Of a stretch of DNA of 11,764 nucleotides, positions 1 through 6,637 are shown piece after piece. This DNA is from Planctomycetaceae bacterium (lineage in GTDB: Bacteria > Planctomycetota > Planctomycetia > Pirellulales > Thermoguttaceae), in assembly GCA_031282385.1 (NCBI GenBank), contig JAITDV010000449.1, forward strand, positions 1-11,764. Direction: 5' to 3'. The notes under the pieces are model-generated. The model did not search any database. It had not been told where the DNA came from and saw only the letters and a program-made list of their open reading frames with translations. Numbering within the stretch: the stretch's first letter is position 1; each line of letters starts with the position of its first letter. The translations under genes and the position numbers were made by a program.

Positions 1-162
1 AAAGGCAAGTTGATGATCTGCGGCGCAAACCTCGACAAGGATTTGGACAAACGCCCCGCAGTGCAACAATTCCGTCGAAGCATCGAATTGTATATGGTTT
101 CGGATAAATTTAATCCGAAGGAGGAATTGAATGTGGATTTGTTGAAAGGCTTGCACCGTTAA
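1..162 (+). CDS. C-terminal end of a probable glycoside hydrolase (GH2-like), partial
   Basis: Frame 1 is open from the window edge to a TAA at 160-162 and gives 53 residues beginning KGKLMICGANLDKDLDKRP. A segment of this kind (GKL-hydrophobic-C/G, a D-x-L-D-x-RP stretch, then RR/RxSIxxYM-SDxF) is familiar from the C-terminal end of planctomycete and Bacteroidetes sugar-binding GH2-type beta-galactosidase-like proteins. There it belongs to a non-catalytic terminal domain, so no active-site residue is visible here. It is the only plus-strand gene in the left half and converges on ribD. No strong hairpin-plus-T-run terminator follows it; the inverted-repeat element at 289-455 lies between the two gene ends. 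That this is the end of a real gene is likely. The family assignment rests on about 50 residues and is tentative. Confidence 0.55.
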   Translation, partial: KGKLMICGANLDKDLDKRPAVQQFRRSIELYMVSDKFNPKEELNVDLLKGLHR

Positions 163-288
163 AACGGATTTTCTCTTTTGCTCAAACAAGAATTTCTACG
201 TAAATAATTGATATTATTTTTTGTTACATTGAAATTTTGAAATTATTTTTTGGACACTTTTTCAAATATGGCAGTTTCAAACGATTTA
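163..288. other. AT-rich spacer between convergent genes
   Basis: This short, very AT-rich stretch lies between the glycoside hydrolase stop and the first inverted-repeat element. I see no ORF, hairpin terminator or promoter that stands out. Confidence 0.5.
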
Positions 289-455
289 GGGAACTTCTAA
301 AAACTCATTTTATCCATGAATTTTCACGAAAGATTACGAATTAAATAATTTGTGCAAATTCGTGTCAATTCGTGGATAAAATAGATTTATTGTTTAAATT
401 TGTCTATTTTGAAAATTTTCATAATTCTGTAAAAAATAGATTTTTAGAAGTTGCC
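289..455. repeat. 167-bp MITE-like element with GGGAACTTCTAAAAA termini, abutting the ribD stop
   Basis: The left end starts GGGAACTTCTAAAAACTCAT. The right end, reverse-complemented, starts GGCAACTTCTAAAAATCTAT. Inside lies a second inverted repeat: ATTTTATCCATGAATT on the left and, on the opposite strand, ATTTTATCCACGAATT, each followed two bases later by CACGAA. The whole unit could fold into one long imperfect hairpin. It carries no ORF. The flanking triplet TTA (286-288) is repeated at 456-458, where it is the ribD stop codon, so a 3-bp target duplication is possible. A second element with the same kind of termini lies at 4045-4194. A non-autonomous transposon relic fits best. Because it lies between convergent genes it may also act as a two-way terminator. 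Confidence 0.7.
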
Positions 456-1601
456 TTATTTATGAAGAATCCGGTCATGAATATAAATATCTTGTCCGAT
501 AATCTGAATTTCCGGCGATTCCAATTTCCACGCTTGTTGCATCTCCGATAAACCGGTTCCGCCGATCACCGGATAAGCCGATTCACCGCCAATCAATTTC
601 GGTGCAATAAAAACATGAACTTCGTCAATGAGTTGCATGTCGAACAATGTACCGAATAATTGTTTTCCGCCTTCGACTAAAAGATTGGTGATTTTACGTT
701 GGGCGAGATGTTTCATTAAAAGTTCCGTTCTGTTTCGATAATCATGTTCAGTGTTTTCGGACTTGGTGTTTTCCGATAAAAGCGGAAGGATTTCACAACC
801 GGAGTTTTGCAGGATTTTAATCTTTTTTTCGAGAGCATTGGAGTTGACGACGATCAAAACCGGAGTTTGACGGGCAGTTTGAACCAATTGATATTCCGAA
901 GTGAGTGCGGCTTTTGAATCGAGAACAATTCGAATCGGAGTTCGCGGTACAACTTCGTCAAGCCGAGCCGTTAACTCAGGATTATCTCGTAATGCCGTTT
1001 GTGCTCCAATCATAATCGCGTCCATCCGACCACGAAGACGATGGACAATTTTACGTGACGCTTCGCCGGAAATCCATTGACTGTTTCCGGTTCGTGTCGC
1101 TAAACGACCATCCAAAGTCATTGCCCATTTAGCAATAATCCAAGGACGATGTTTTTCCAACAAGGTCAAATAAGGCGCATTCAAAAAGCGTGCTTCTTCT
1201 TCGAGTACATGTTCTGTAATTTCAAGACCGGCGTCGCTGAGAATTTGTAACCCGCGACCATTGACTACGGGATTCGGATCACGCATCGCAACAACAATAC
1301 GCTTAATCCCCGAATGTTGAATAGCTGAAGTGCAAGGCGGCGTTTTGCCGTAATGCGAACATGGTTCTAGCGTTACGTAACATGTTGCTCCGTCGGTCGA
1401 TTCTTCGCCGTAACAATTTTTCGCATTACGAAGGGCTTCAATTTCTGCGTGCGGCTCGCCAAATTTAGTGTGAAAACCTTTGCCGATAATGTTCCCATTT
1501 TTGACAAGAACACAACCAACCATCGGATTGGGTTCGACAAATCCCTCTCCACGTTTGGCAAGCTCCAACGCTAATCGCATAAACTGTATATCATTTTCCA
1601 T
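456..1601 (-). CDS. ribD: Bifunctional riboflavin biosynthesis deaminase/reductase RibD
   Basis: RibD carries out two consecutive cytosolic steps of riboflavin synthesis: zinc-dependent deamination of 2,5-diamino-6-ribosylamino-4(3H)-pyrimidinone 5'-phosphate, then NADPH-dependent reduction of the ribosyl group. The 381-residue protein has the usual full length and both domains. The N-terminal deaminase (about 1-145) has PNPMVGCVLV (24-33), the zinc and catalytic motif HAE (51-53), and PCSHYGKTPPC with zinc ligands C81 and C90. The reductase (about 150-375) has KWAMTLDGRLAT (158-169), WISG (176-179), VEGG (309-312) and PKLIGG (334-339). The ATG at 1601 gives the normal N-terminus, but I see no clear Shine-Dalgarno. 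No other rib gene is in the window, so it appears to stand alone. A 105-bp hairpin repeat ends 13 bp upstream of the start, and another inverted-repeat element touches the stop codon. Confidence 0.96.
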   Translation of the reverse strand: MENDIQFMRLALELAKRGEGFVEPNPMVGCVLVKNGNIIGKGFHTKFGEPHAEIEALRNAKNCYGEESTDGATCYVTLEPCSHYGKTPPCTSAIQHSGIKRIVVAMRDPNPVVNGRGLQILSDAGLEITEHVLEEEARFLNAPYLTLLEKHRPWIIAKWAMTLDGRLATRTGNSQWISGEASRKIVHRLRGRMDAIMIGAQTALRDNPELTARLDEVVPRTPIRIVLDSKAALTSEYQLVQTARQTPVLIVVNSNALEKKIKILQNSGCEILPLLSENTKSENTEHDYRNRTELLMKHLAQRKITNLLVEGGKQLFGTLFDMQLIDEVHVFIAPKLIGGESAYPVIGGTGLSEMQQAWKLESPEIQIIGQDIYIHDRILHK

Positions 1602-1962
1602 AGAACTGTCTATATACTGTTCGTACTATAAATTGCGTGACTCAAGAGAGTAAAAGCCTGTTTTCCGATAGGTAAGCAGGCGGTGGTGAAGGAAATTTAA
1701 GGTGTGATCAGTTTAAAACCGTTTTTGTTGTGAAAATTGGGTCGAAAATAAGATTCGGAAAAATGAGGCTAAAGACAAGGTTAACGATGAGGTAAGTTTT
1801 TTGCATCATGTTGAACAAATGAGTTGTTTTAGGATCGCCGACGTCCCGCTTGCCGTTGAAGAAAATTGTTGGGACAAAAAATAAAAATGGGAAATTGTTA
1901 CCGTTCACAGTATATCAGTCATCAACGATCCTTTTTCCACAACTCACACGTGTTTTTATTTA
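1602..1962. other. Intergenic region upstream of ribD
   Basis: This gap of about 360 bp holds the 105-bp hairpin repeat at 1614-1718. The rest (1719-1962) has no gene I can support. I looked for the conserved FMN-riboswitch blocks in the ribD 5' region on the minus strand and did not see them. A minus-strand open stretch from a GTG at 1908 to 1708 is described among the rejected items. Confidence 0.5.
1614..1718 (+). repeat. 105-bp hairpin repeat, copy A
   Basis: This copy begins ATACTGTTCGTACTATAAAT and ends GTGATCAGTTTAAAA. The two ends are imperfect inverted repeats. In the family consensus, ACTGTTCGTACTGTAAATT at the left matches the reverse complement of the right end, ACTGTTCACACTTTAAATT, at 16 of 19 positions. 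The middle carries a hairpin that is perfect in copy D: GCCTGCTT and AAGCAGGC around a TCCGATAGGT loop. Here the left arm has one C-to-T change, which keeps a G-T pair. Other copies lie at 7261-7365 and 10597-10701 in the same orientation and at 6535-6637 inverted. Copies A, C and D are all exactly 105 bp. This copy lies 13 bp upstream of ribD, so ribD's transcript may begin within or beyond it. Confidence 0.85.
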
Positions 1963-3414
1963 TTACGAGACTCGCGGGATTTCGTAACCTTTTCGTTGTT
2001 CTCTTGCGAGAAAAGATTGGGATTGCGAGTCGTCGGTTTTTTCGGTTTTGGGATTCCATTTTATTTCTCTGCCCAACCGTGCGGCAATAGCGCAAAGATG
2101 ACAAGTGTTCATTGTTTGCAGGTGAGAGTAAACATCGGAAACCGGTAAACCGCCTTCACGAATACAACGAATAAAATTCCGTTTATGTCCTTCGTATGGT
2201 TTGCCTTTGTAGAGTTTTATATAATCTTCTTCGGGCAAAACTTTTTGGAGTTCCGGCATATCTCTGTAGGAAACGGAACCGCCTTTGGGGGTGAGTTTGC
2301 CGCCGATTTCTTCAAACGGTTTTCCTTTAATTCGTCCGCGACTGACATGAATTTTCCCTTTGGTTCCTTCAAAAAGAATTCCGTTACCGTCCGGGCTGTT
2401 GCTAACGACATTCATCACAATTCCGTTTTCAAATTGACATTCGATATTGAATTTATGCGACGTGTTGTAACGATTTGTTTCTGTCGGATAGCCGTCTTTG
2501 AACGGCACTGGATGTTCGGCAAGGAGCGGATTAAAACGAATGGGTCCTTGCCCTTCGCCGATTTGGTCGATTGCCCAAAGTGCAATATCGATATGGTGTG
2601 CGCCCCAGTCGGTGAATTTACCGCCTGAATATTCATACCACCAACGATATTCGTAATGTGTTCGGCTGTTTTTTGCCCAATTTCCCCACCGCGTTATTTT
2701 TTCTTTGGTGGCAATGTATTTCACAACCGGCGTTTGTCCTTGCCACATTTCCCAATCAAGTTCTGTAGGAACATCTGCGTCGGGAATTGGCGGACATGCC
2801 GGACTGCCGTCAATGTGAACGACAATACGTTTTATGTCGCCGAGCAACTTTTTTTGTACCATAAGAATTGCCGTCATAAAACGTTCTTTTTCACTTCGCT
2901 GCTGAGTTCCAACCTGAAACACTTTGCCATATTTTTTGGCGGCGGCACGAATGAGTTGATTTTCTTCGATGGTTAATGTGAGTGGTTTCTGGCAAAAAAC
3001 ATGCTTTCCTGCCATGAGAGCTTCAATGGCAATTTTGGTGTGCCAGTGATCAACCGTTACAATAGACACAACGTCAATATCATTCCGTTCAAGAATTTTC
3101 CGGTAATCTTTGTAACCTTCGGGGGTAATTTTTTTACCGTCGGCGCCTTTCCTGCCAATATTCGAATGATTTTGCGCTTCTTCAAGATGTTTGGTATCGA
3201 CGTCGCAAACGGCAACAACATCAACAAGACTACTGAATTCGCTTGCGTCGCCTTTGCCCATACTTCCAACTCCAATACAACCCATGCGGAGCCGATCACT
3301 TGAAGCTTGCGCTGACAACGGTTGAACGCTGGACAGAAAATAGGGAGTAATTCCCACTCCGGCAAGACCAAAAACCGAACGTTTCAAAAAATCACGGCGT
3401 GAATTTGTGGACAT
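1963..3414 (-). CDS. Tat-exported Gfo/Idh/MocA family oxidoreductase
   Basis: This is a 483-residue NAD(P)-dependent dehydrogenase of the Gfo/Idh/MocA superfamily, of the long secreted planctomycete subtype. The N-terminus has a textbook twin-arginine signal, SRRDFLK (5-11), then a hydrophobic stretch and a likely cleavage after AQA (35-37). The Rossmann fold starts near residue 42 with GVGSMG (48-53). D71 and D73 lie where the second strand would contact the cofactor. QKP (142-144) replaces the more common EKP and supplies the conserved lysine K143. DWGAHHIDIALW (269-280) is the usual substrate-side motif. The C-terminal region fits the family. The start is supported by a GGA-type Shine-Dalgarno 8 nt before the ATG. 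Substrate is unknown; relatives act on sugars, inositols or glycosides. The gap to the next upstream minus-strand gene is 787 bp, so it is probably transcribed alone. Family call is firm, substrate is not. Confidence 0.93.
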   Translation of the reverse strand: MSTNSRRDFLKRSVFGLAGVGITPYFLSSVQPLSAQASSDRLRMGCIGVGSMGKGDASEFSSLVDVVAVCDVDTKHLEEAQNHSNIGRKGADGKKITPEGYKDYRKILERNDIDVVSIVTVDHWHTKIAIEALMAGKHVFCQKPLTLTIEENQLIRAAAKKYGKVFQVGTQQRSEKERFMTAILMVQKKLLGDIKRIVVHIDGSPACPPIPDADVPTELDWEMWQGQTPVVKYIATKEKITRWGNWAKNSRTHYEYRWWYEYSGGKFTDWGAHHIDIALWAIDQIGEGQGPIRFNPLLAEHPVPFKDGYPTETNRYNTSHKFNIECQFENGIVMNVVSNSPDGNGILFEGTKGKIHVSRGRIKGKPFEEIGGKLTPKGGSVSYRDMPELQKVLPEEDYIKLYKGKPYEGHKRNFIRCIREGGLPVSDVYSHLQTMNTCHLCAIAARLGREIKWNPKTEKTDDSQSQSFLAREQRKGYEIPRVS

Positions 3415-4044
3415 AATTAAATTCCTTTACGAAAAAAAGTGAAATAAAAATTTAACAGAATCAAGATGTTGGTTCAACACGATCAACCATTGCCGTCAAT
3501 TATTCAAAAAAAATCGCCCAGCGTTTAAGGATTGGTTGTTGATTTAGGTAAACCCAATGTATCTATTCCGTCGTTTGTTAAAATATTACGCAAAACCAAC
3601 ATCATTACCTCATTTTTTACCCTATACGTGTTAAGTTAAGCGGCAGCCAACCTTTCGTTGGCAGGCAACCTTTTACCGAATGGTTTTATTCTACGGTTGG
3701 TCGGCGTTATCCGACAGTGATCCGGTTTTCGGGCGAAACTCAGACACCAACCGGTTGGCAACATCAATTTCCATCCGAAAACAGGGGCAATTCAACAATC
3801 GCCGACGTGATCACATCTGAACAGTGTATCAATTTCTACAATTTAAGAAAAGACCAATCTAAAAAATTTCTACTGCAATATTACTTACTTTGTATCTAGT
3901 TGTCCCTGAAAAAGTCATTTGGTGCTATAAATTCTGGGCTTATTTGGTTGCAATTTAGAGTTATAATTTGCAATATAGTTATTGTTTTATCCGAGATTTT
4001 CCTTAAAACTTTGCAAGGATGAGTTTTTTTATCGATTATTAATC
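3415..4044. other. Long intergenic region with a GC-richer, hairpin-rich island
   Basis: This stretch has no gene I can support. Its middle (about 3639-3800) is clearly richer in G and C than its flanks and is dense in short inverted repeats: GCCAAC/GTTGGC (3645-3661), GTCGG/CCGAC (3700-3715) and the 12-bp palindrome CCAACCGGTTGG (3747-3758). The octamer CGGTTGGT at 3694-3701 is complementary to 3746-3753. A stop-free plus-strand frame covers 3582-3899, but its translation resembles nothing I know and has no Shine-Dalgarno. The island could be a structured RNA, a decayed gene or another repeat type. On the minus strand it would lie upstream of the Gfo/Idh/MocA gene. Confidence 0.4.
3449..3477 (-). 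promoter_or_regulatory. Possible promoter of the Gfo/Idh/MocA gene
   Basis: On the minus strand TTGAAC (3472-3477) and TAAATT (3449-3454) are separated by exactly 17 bp. They lie 35 bp upstream of the start codon and fit 4 of 6 positions of each sigma-70 box. This is a plausible but unproven match in AT-rich DNA. Confidence 0.35.
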
Positions 4045-4194
4045 GGGAACCTCTAAAAATTCATTTTTAATCATGCGTTTTTTATTGAAGGATTCCAGTC
4101 CCTAATGTCCCTGTACGAAAAATATTAGGGACGGTAAGGACTAATGGGACAAGGACAAATTGATATTAGGTAAAAGGTATTTTTAGAGGTTCCC
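4045..4194. repeat. 150-bp MITE-like element with GGGAACCTCTAAAAA termini
   Basis: The left end starts GGGAACCTCTAAAAATTCAT. The right end, reverse-complemented, starts GGGAACCTCTAAAAATACC. AATC flanks both sides (4041-4044 and 4195-4198), which looks like a 4-bp target duplication. The interior differs from the related element at 289-455 but also folds: GTCCCTAAT is complementary to ATTAGGGAC, and there are further GTCC/GGAC pairs. There is no ORF. It ends 7 bp from the stop codon of the lipoprotein gene, so, as at ribD, this kind of element lies just beyond a 3' end and may supply termination or mRNA-end stability. Confidence 0.75.
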
Positions 4195-4201
4195 AATCGG
4201 A

Positions 4202-4687
4202 TTATTCACTTTGCAAGTCAAAAGTGTATTTATTATTTTTTCCTCGTTCAACTTTTACTTCAAATAAGGGTTTTTGTGAATCACGATATTTCTCTGGAAT
4301 GAGATATTTTTTTGTTAGTTCTCGTTCCGGCGGCGGTGAACCGTCTGCGTTCATGACAAAAGGCTCAGCTTCAACTCCATTCTGCGTAACAAGGATATAC
4401 TTTGAAAATGTTACAAAATAATCTCCACTCATTGCGCCATCATTTTTTGCTCCGCCTGTTGCCATATCAAACTCACCTTTTTCGTTGGTTCGTCCGATGG
4501 CGGCTCGCAAATTGTTATCTTTTGGATGAAATGAAACAGTAACGTCAGCTACAGGTTTTTTGTCAAGTGTTACAGTTCCTGTAACCTTTTCTACGCGGAT
4601 ACTATTTTGTCCGCATCCGGCAAAAAATAACAGTCCCAACAACAGACCCGAAATCGCCGCACAAAACAACTCTTTTTCAAATTTCAT
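4202..4687 (-). CDS. Small lipoprotein with carboxypeptidase-regulatory-like (Ig-like) domain
   Basis: The 161-residue protein starts MKFEKELF and has a hydrophobic segment followed by the lipobox FAGC, with the lipidated cysteine at residue 25. The mature part begins with VTGTVTLDKKPVADVTVSFHP, a beta-sandwich signature of carboxypeptidase-regulatory-like domains, and ends PEKYRDSQKPLFEVKVERGK followed by a TFDL beta-strand. Short lipoproteins of this type are very common in planctomycetes directly after DUF1559 genes, exactly as here (39 bp downstream of the DUF1559 stop). The role is unknown; an outer-surface or periplasmic partner of the pseudopilin-like protein is the usual guess. An upstream in-frame ATG at 4699 exists, but the Shine-Dalgarno GGAGG lies between the two ATGs and selects 4687. 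A 150-bp inverted-repeat element follows the stop. Confidence 0.87.
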   Translation of the reverse strand: MKFEKELFCAAISGLLLGLLFFAGCGQNSIRVEKVTGTVTLDKKPVADVTVSFHPKDNNLRAAIGRTNEKGEFDMATGGAKNDGAMSGDYFVTFSKYILVTQNGVEAEPFVMNADGSPPPERELTKKYLIPEKYRDSQKPLFEVKVERGKNNKYTFDLQSE

Positions 4688-4697
4688 ATTAACCTCC
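4685..4697 (-). promoter_or_regulatory. Ribosome binding site that fixes the lipoprotein start
   Basis: On the minus strand GGAGG (4693-4697) is followed by TTAAT and then ATG (4685-4687). The upstream in-frame ATG at 4699 overlaps this site and has no Shine-Dalgarno of its own, so the inner ATG is the likely start. Confidence 0.75.
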
Positions 4698-4726
4698 ATT
4701 AATTATTGTTACAAAAATTAAATCTT

Positions 4727-5917
4727 TTAGTTATCGGCATTAACCGATCCTAACGCCCCCCATATACCAAAAGGCGAACCTGTTTGAGTAGTACAATTGG
4801 CGTTTGTTGCAAGGTTTCCGTGATCAATAGAGTTGTTATAAAACGCGACCGAACCGTCGGCTTTGGAACAATTTGCTCCTCCGGGGTGATTACTTGACGC
4901 CGCAACAAATACAGTATTTGTATCTCCACTCCAAGAACACGAAGGACCATTTGGAGGAATATTTGCGTTGAAGCCTGATTGAGAAGGAACGGCGTCAGAC
5001 CAACGTCTGCCAAACCAACCGCCAGCAGTACTGGTCGCATAAATGTTGTGATTACCTGTTACAAAATTAGCGTAACAAGAACTAGGTGTATGATCAGGAT
5101 CCATTTTTAACGCAAGTCCTCCACGAACATTTTTTCCATTAGTAGGCGAATCAACGAGAGTTTCACCAATAAGAAGAGTATTACTTGAGCCGTCGGTTAT
5201 ATCATTGAAATTTCTTCCTTTATTATCAAAAACGCCGCGCATCAATGTAAGTTTGTCATACACTGACCATGACCACGATAAATCGCCAACACATCCACGA
5301 TAACTGGCTGGATTGGGATTGGCGCCTGATCCTGTAAGTAGGGCATTATTGTCTGAAGGACAACGATAGACATTGATATAAATTTTCCATGGCAAATAAT
5401 CAGTATCCCAAGGAACTTTATCATATCCTCCGGGAACTGACGCCCAAGCTGGATTGCCAGCTGCGGAGGTTGCCACACCTCCGCCGTTAATTAAATTGGC
5501 GATTCCTTCTTGTTCTAAGAAAGACAGAATCATAACACGCCAACCGCGACGGTAATTATCGTTAGCTAAACTGCTCCACTTGATTCCGATAGGCGGAAAA
5601 ACCCCACAAGCGTCATGGTACAGGTGACAAGCCAACGATATTTGTTTCAATTTGTTTGAACAAGACATCCGCCGCGCAGCTTCGCGAGCAGCTTGAACAG
5701 CTGGTAAAAGAATTGCAATCAATACACCAATAATTGCAATTACTACCAGAAGCTCAACAAGCGTAAAACCAAATAAATTAGAAAAAGGGTTGGGAGAACC
5801 CCACGAAGAATTATCGTAACGATAATTTGGGCAATTTTGAACTTTACGCCCCCCCCCCCCCCTTCTCCATTTTAACATTTGCATTAACATCAACTTTGAC
5901 GCTAAATTCAGCAACAA
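4727..5917 (-). CDS. DUF1559 pseudopilin-like protein (prepilin-type N-terminal cleavage signal), probable frameshift at a poly-G tract
   Basis: The unbroken frame is 396 codons from a TTG at 5917. It has a type III prepilin signal with the cleavage site G50/F51, FTLVELLVVIAIIGVLIAIL (51-70) and glutamate +5 at E55. LLPAVQAAREAARRMSCSNK follows directly, the hallmark of DUF1559 proteins. Further family signatures are ITDGSSNTLLIGE (240-252) and the C-terminal H-x9-DG motif in NHPGGANCSKADGSVAF (343-359). Such proteins are abundant in planctomycetes and are thought to be exported pilin-like surface proteins processed by a prepilin peptidase; their function is unknown. The start is odd: the TTG and three nearby ATGs (5890, 5884, 5878) lack Shine-Dalgarno sequences, whereas a strong Shine-Dalgarno with ATG at 5948 is one base out of frame across a 14-G tract (5849-5862). 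With 13 Gs that start would give a 406-residue protein. It is followed by the lipoprotein gene and likely forms an operon with it. Confidence 0.9.
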   Translation of the reverse strand: MLLNLASKLMLMQMLKWRRGGGGRKVQNCPNYRYDNSSWGSPNPFSNLFGFTLVELLVVIAIIGVLIAILLPAVQAAREAARRMSCSNKLKQISLACHLYHDACGVFPPIGIKWSSLANDNYRRGWRVMILSFLEQEGIANLINGGGVATSAAGNPAWASVPGGYDKVPWDTDYLPWKIYINVYRCPSDNNALLTGSGANPNPASYRGCVGDLSWSWSVYDKLTLMRGVFDNKGRNFNDITDGSSNTLLIGETLVDSPTNGKNVRGGLALKMDPDHTPSSCYANFVTGNHNIYATSTAGGWFGRRWSDAVPSQSGFNANIPPNGPSCSWSGDTNTVFVAASSNHPGGANCSKADGSVAFYNNSIDHGNLATNANCTTQTGSPFGIWGALGSVNADN

Positions 5918-5948
5918 CCAAATCCGACAATAAATTTGTCTTTTTCAT
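5844..5948 (-). other. Out-of-frame 5' segment of the DUF1559 gene ending at the poly-G tract
   Basis: From the ATG at 5948 the frame encodes a 34-residue peptide beginning MKKTNLLSDLVVAEFSVKVD. It runs through four Gly codons from the G tract and one Ala, and then meets TAA (5844-5846) immediately after the tract. The Shine-Dalgarno is good and the codon use looks normal, so this is probably the true N-terminus of the DUF1559 protein, cut off by a +1 change in the tract. A separate leader peptide is the alternative reading. Confidence 0.6.
5849..5862 (-). repeat. Poly-G homopolymer tract (14 G) inside the DUF1559 5' coding region
   Basis: Fourteen consecutive Cs on the plus strand are fourteen Gs in the coding strand. 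The next codons are CGT AAA GTT in the DUF1559 frame, or GCG then TAA in the frame of the 5948 start. Losing one G, or gaining two, would join the two frames. Tracts of this length are prone to replication slippage and also to sequencing error. Confidence 0.85.
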
Positions 5949-5960
5949 TTTATTCTCCTT
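5946..5960 (-). promoter_or_regulatory. Strong ribosome binding site and start codon for the DUF1559 gene
   Basis: On the minus strand AAGGAG (5955-5960) is followed by AATAAA and ATG (5946-5948). Spacing is 6 nt and this is one of the best Shine-Dalgarno sequences in the window. It argues that translation is meant to begin here and not at the downstream TTG or ATG codons. Confidence 0.75.
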
Positions 5961-6205
5961 CGTTAAAATTTTGTTAGTTGATTCGATAAACGTTACAAAA
6001 ATTATTGAGGTTGCCGATTATTTTTTTTGCAAATAAAAAACAACAACCCAATAAACAACTGTTTAACCGCAACAGAATCTAACTTGCACAAAAAACAAAT
6101 TTGTACAAATACAAATTGAAATCAATCGTGATCAAAATCAATTTAAATTCCGTTACAATAATTCCGAGATCATAAATTCCAAATCGTCAATCAATGAGGG
6201 CAAGG

Positions 6206-6234
6206 ATTATAAAATAAAGTTACACAAAGTACAA
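6206..6234 (-). promoter_or_regulatory. Possible promoter for the DUF1559-lipoprotein pair
   Basis: On the minus strand TTGTAC (6229-6234) and a perfect TATAAT (6206-6211) are separated by 17 bp. Transcription from here would give a leader of about 250 nt before the ATG at 5948. The -10 box is exact and the -35 box keeps only TTG, so this is a reasonable but unproven call. Confidence 0.4.
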
Positions 6235-6330
6235 TACCCGTTCAACAACACCGCAAAAATTCTGAATTTAACTAATTAGGTATTGAAAGATAAAATCGGC
6301 GTTAACAATTGCCTTTGGTGAGTACAAGAA

Positions 6331-6533
6331 TATTAGACCTTTTCGCTAACCTGTAGGAGACCACCCCTGCCCCCTCCGAAGGAGAGGAATAATTCTCCTC
6401 CTTCGGAGGCGTCTTCTTAATCTTCCCCTCCTTCGGAAGGGTTAGGGGTGGTCTTGGAGGAGTTAAAGGCGGTTTTTCGTTGTAGGTTTTTTGTTGCGTT
6501 GATGTATTTTTAGGTTAGAGAAAAGGTCTATTA
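6331..6533. repeat. 203-bp element with inverted termini around a GC-rich palindrome
   Basis: The left end TATTAGACCTTTTCGCTAAC (6331-6350) matches the reverse complement of the right end, which begins TAATAGACCTTTTCTCTAAC (from 6533), with 18 of 20 bases the same. The element has no ORF and encloses the REP-like palindrome at 6358-6454. It ends one base before the inverted 105-bp repeat begins. It looks like a third family of short non-autonomous elements, seen once in this window. Confidence 0.65.
6358..6454. repeat. REP-like GC-rich palindrome cluster
   Basis: The outer arms AGACCACCCCT (6358-6368) and AGGGGTGGTCT (6444-6454) are perfect inverted repeats of 11 bp. Inside are a perfect 12-bp inverted repeat, CCTCCGAAGGAG (6373-6384) with CTCCTTCGGAGG (6398-6409), and a further CCTTC/GAAGG hairpin near 6430-6440. 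ACCCCT...CCTCC-type palindromes are a recurrent class of bacterial repeats, often tied to REP-associated tyrosine transposases. No transposase is in this window. Confidence 0.7.
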
Positions 6534-6534
6534 A

Positions 6535-6637
6535 TTACAAACTGTTTACACGTTAAAATTTCTTTACCTCCGCCGGCTTACCTATCGGAGCAGGCTTTTA
6601 TGCTCTTGAATCACACAATTTATAGTATGAACAGTGT
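6535..6637 (-). repeat. 105-bp hairpin repeat, copy B (inverted, 103 bp)
   Basis: Read on the minus strand it begins ACACTGTTCATACTATAAAT, carries the AAAAGCCTGCTCCGATAGG core and ends GTGTAAACAGTTTGTAA. It is the most diverged copy, is 2 bp shorter because of a loss in the left hairpin arm, and is the only one in this orientation. It lies directly beside the 203-bp element. Confidence 0.8.

Noticed and set aside
1708..1908. Minus-strand open frame of 66 codons from GTG, rich in C at third codon positions, with a hydrophobic C-terminal half
   Set aside because: It has no Shine-Dalgarno and no recognisable family, and its last codons lie in the end of repeat copy A. It could be a gene remnant cut by the repeat, but the evidence is too thin to call.
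1602..1962. Possible FMN riboswitch ahead of ribD
   Set aside because: The conserved FMN-aptamer blocks are absent on the minus strand; the structure there is the 105-bp repeat, which also occurs beside unrelated genes.
2185..2628. Plus-strand open frame of 147 codons
   Set aside because: It is antisense to the well-supported Gfo/Idh/MocA gene and its translation has no recognisable domain.
3525..3635. Short minus-strand frame ending DTLGLPKSTTNP upstream of the Gfo/Idh/MocA gene
   Set aside because: It has about 36 codons, no Shine-Dalgarno and no recognisable similarity, so chance cannot be excluded.
3717..3899. Plus-strand open frame starting with GTG in the spacer
   Set aside because: There is no ribosome binding site and no known family. 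It is kept only as part of the GC-rich island observation.
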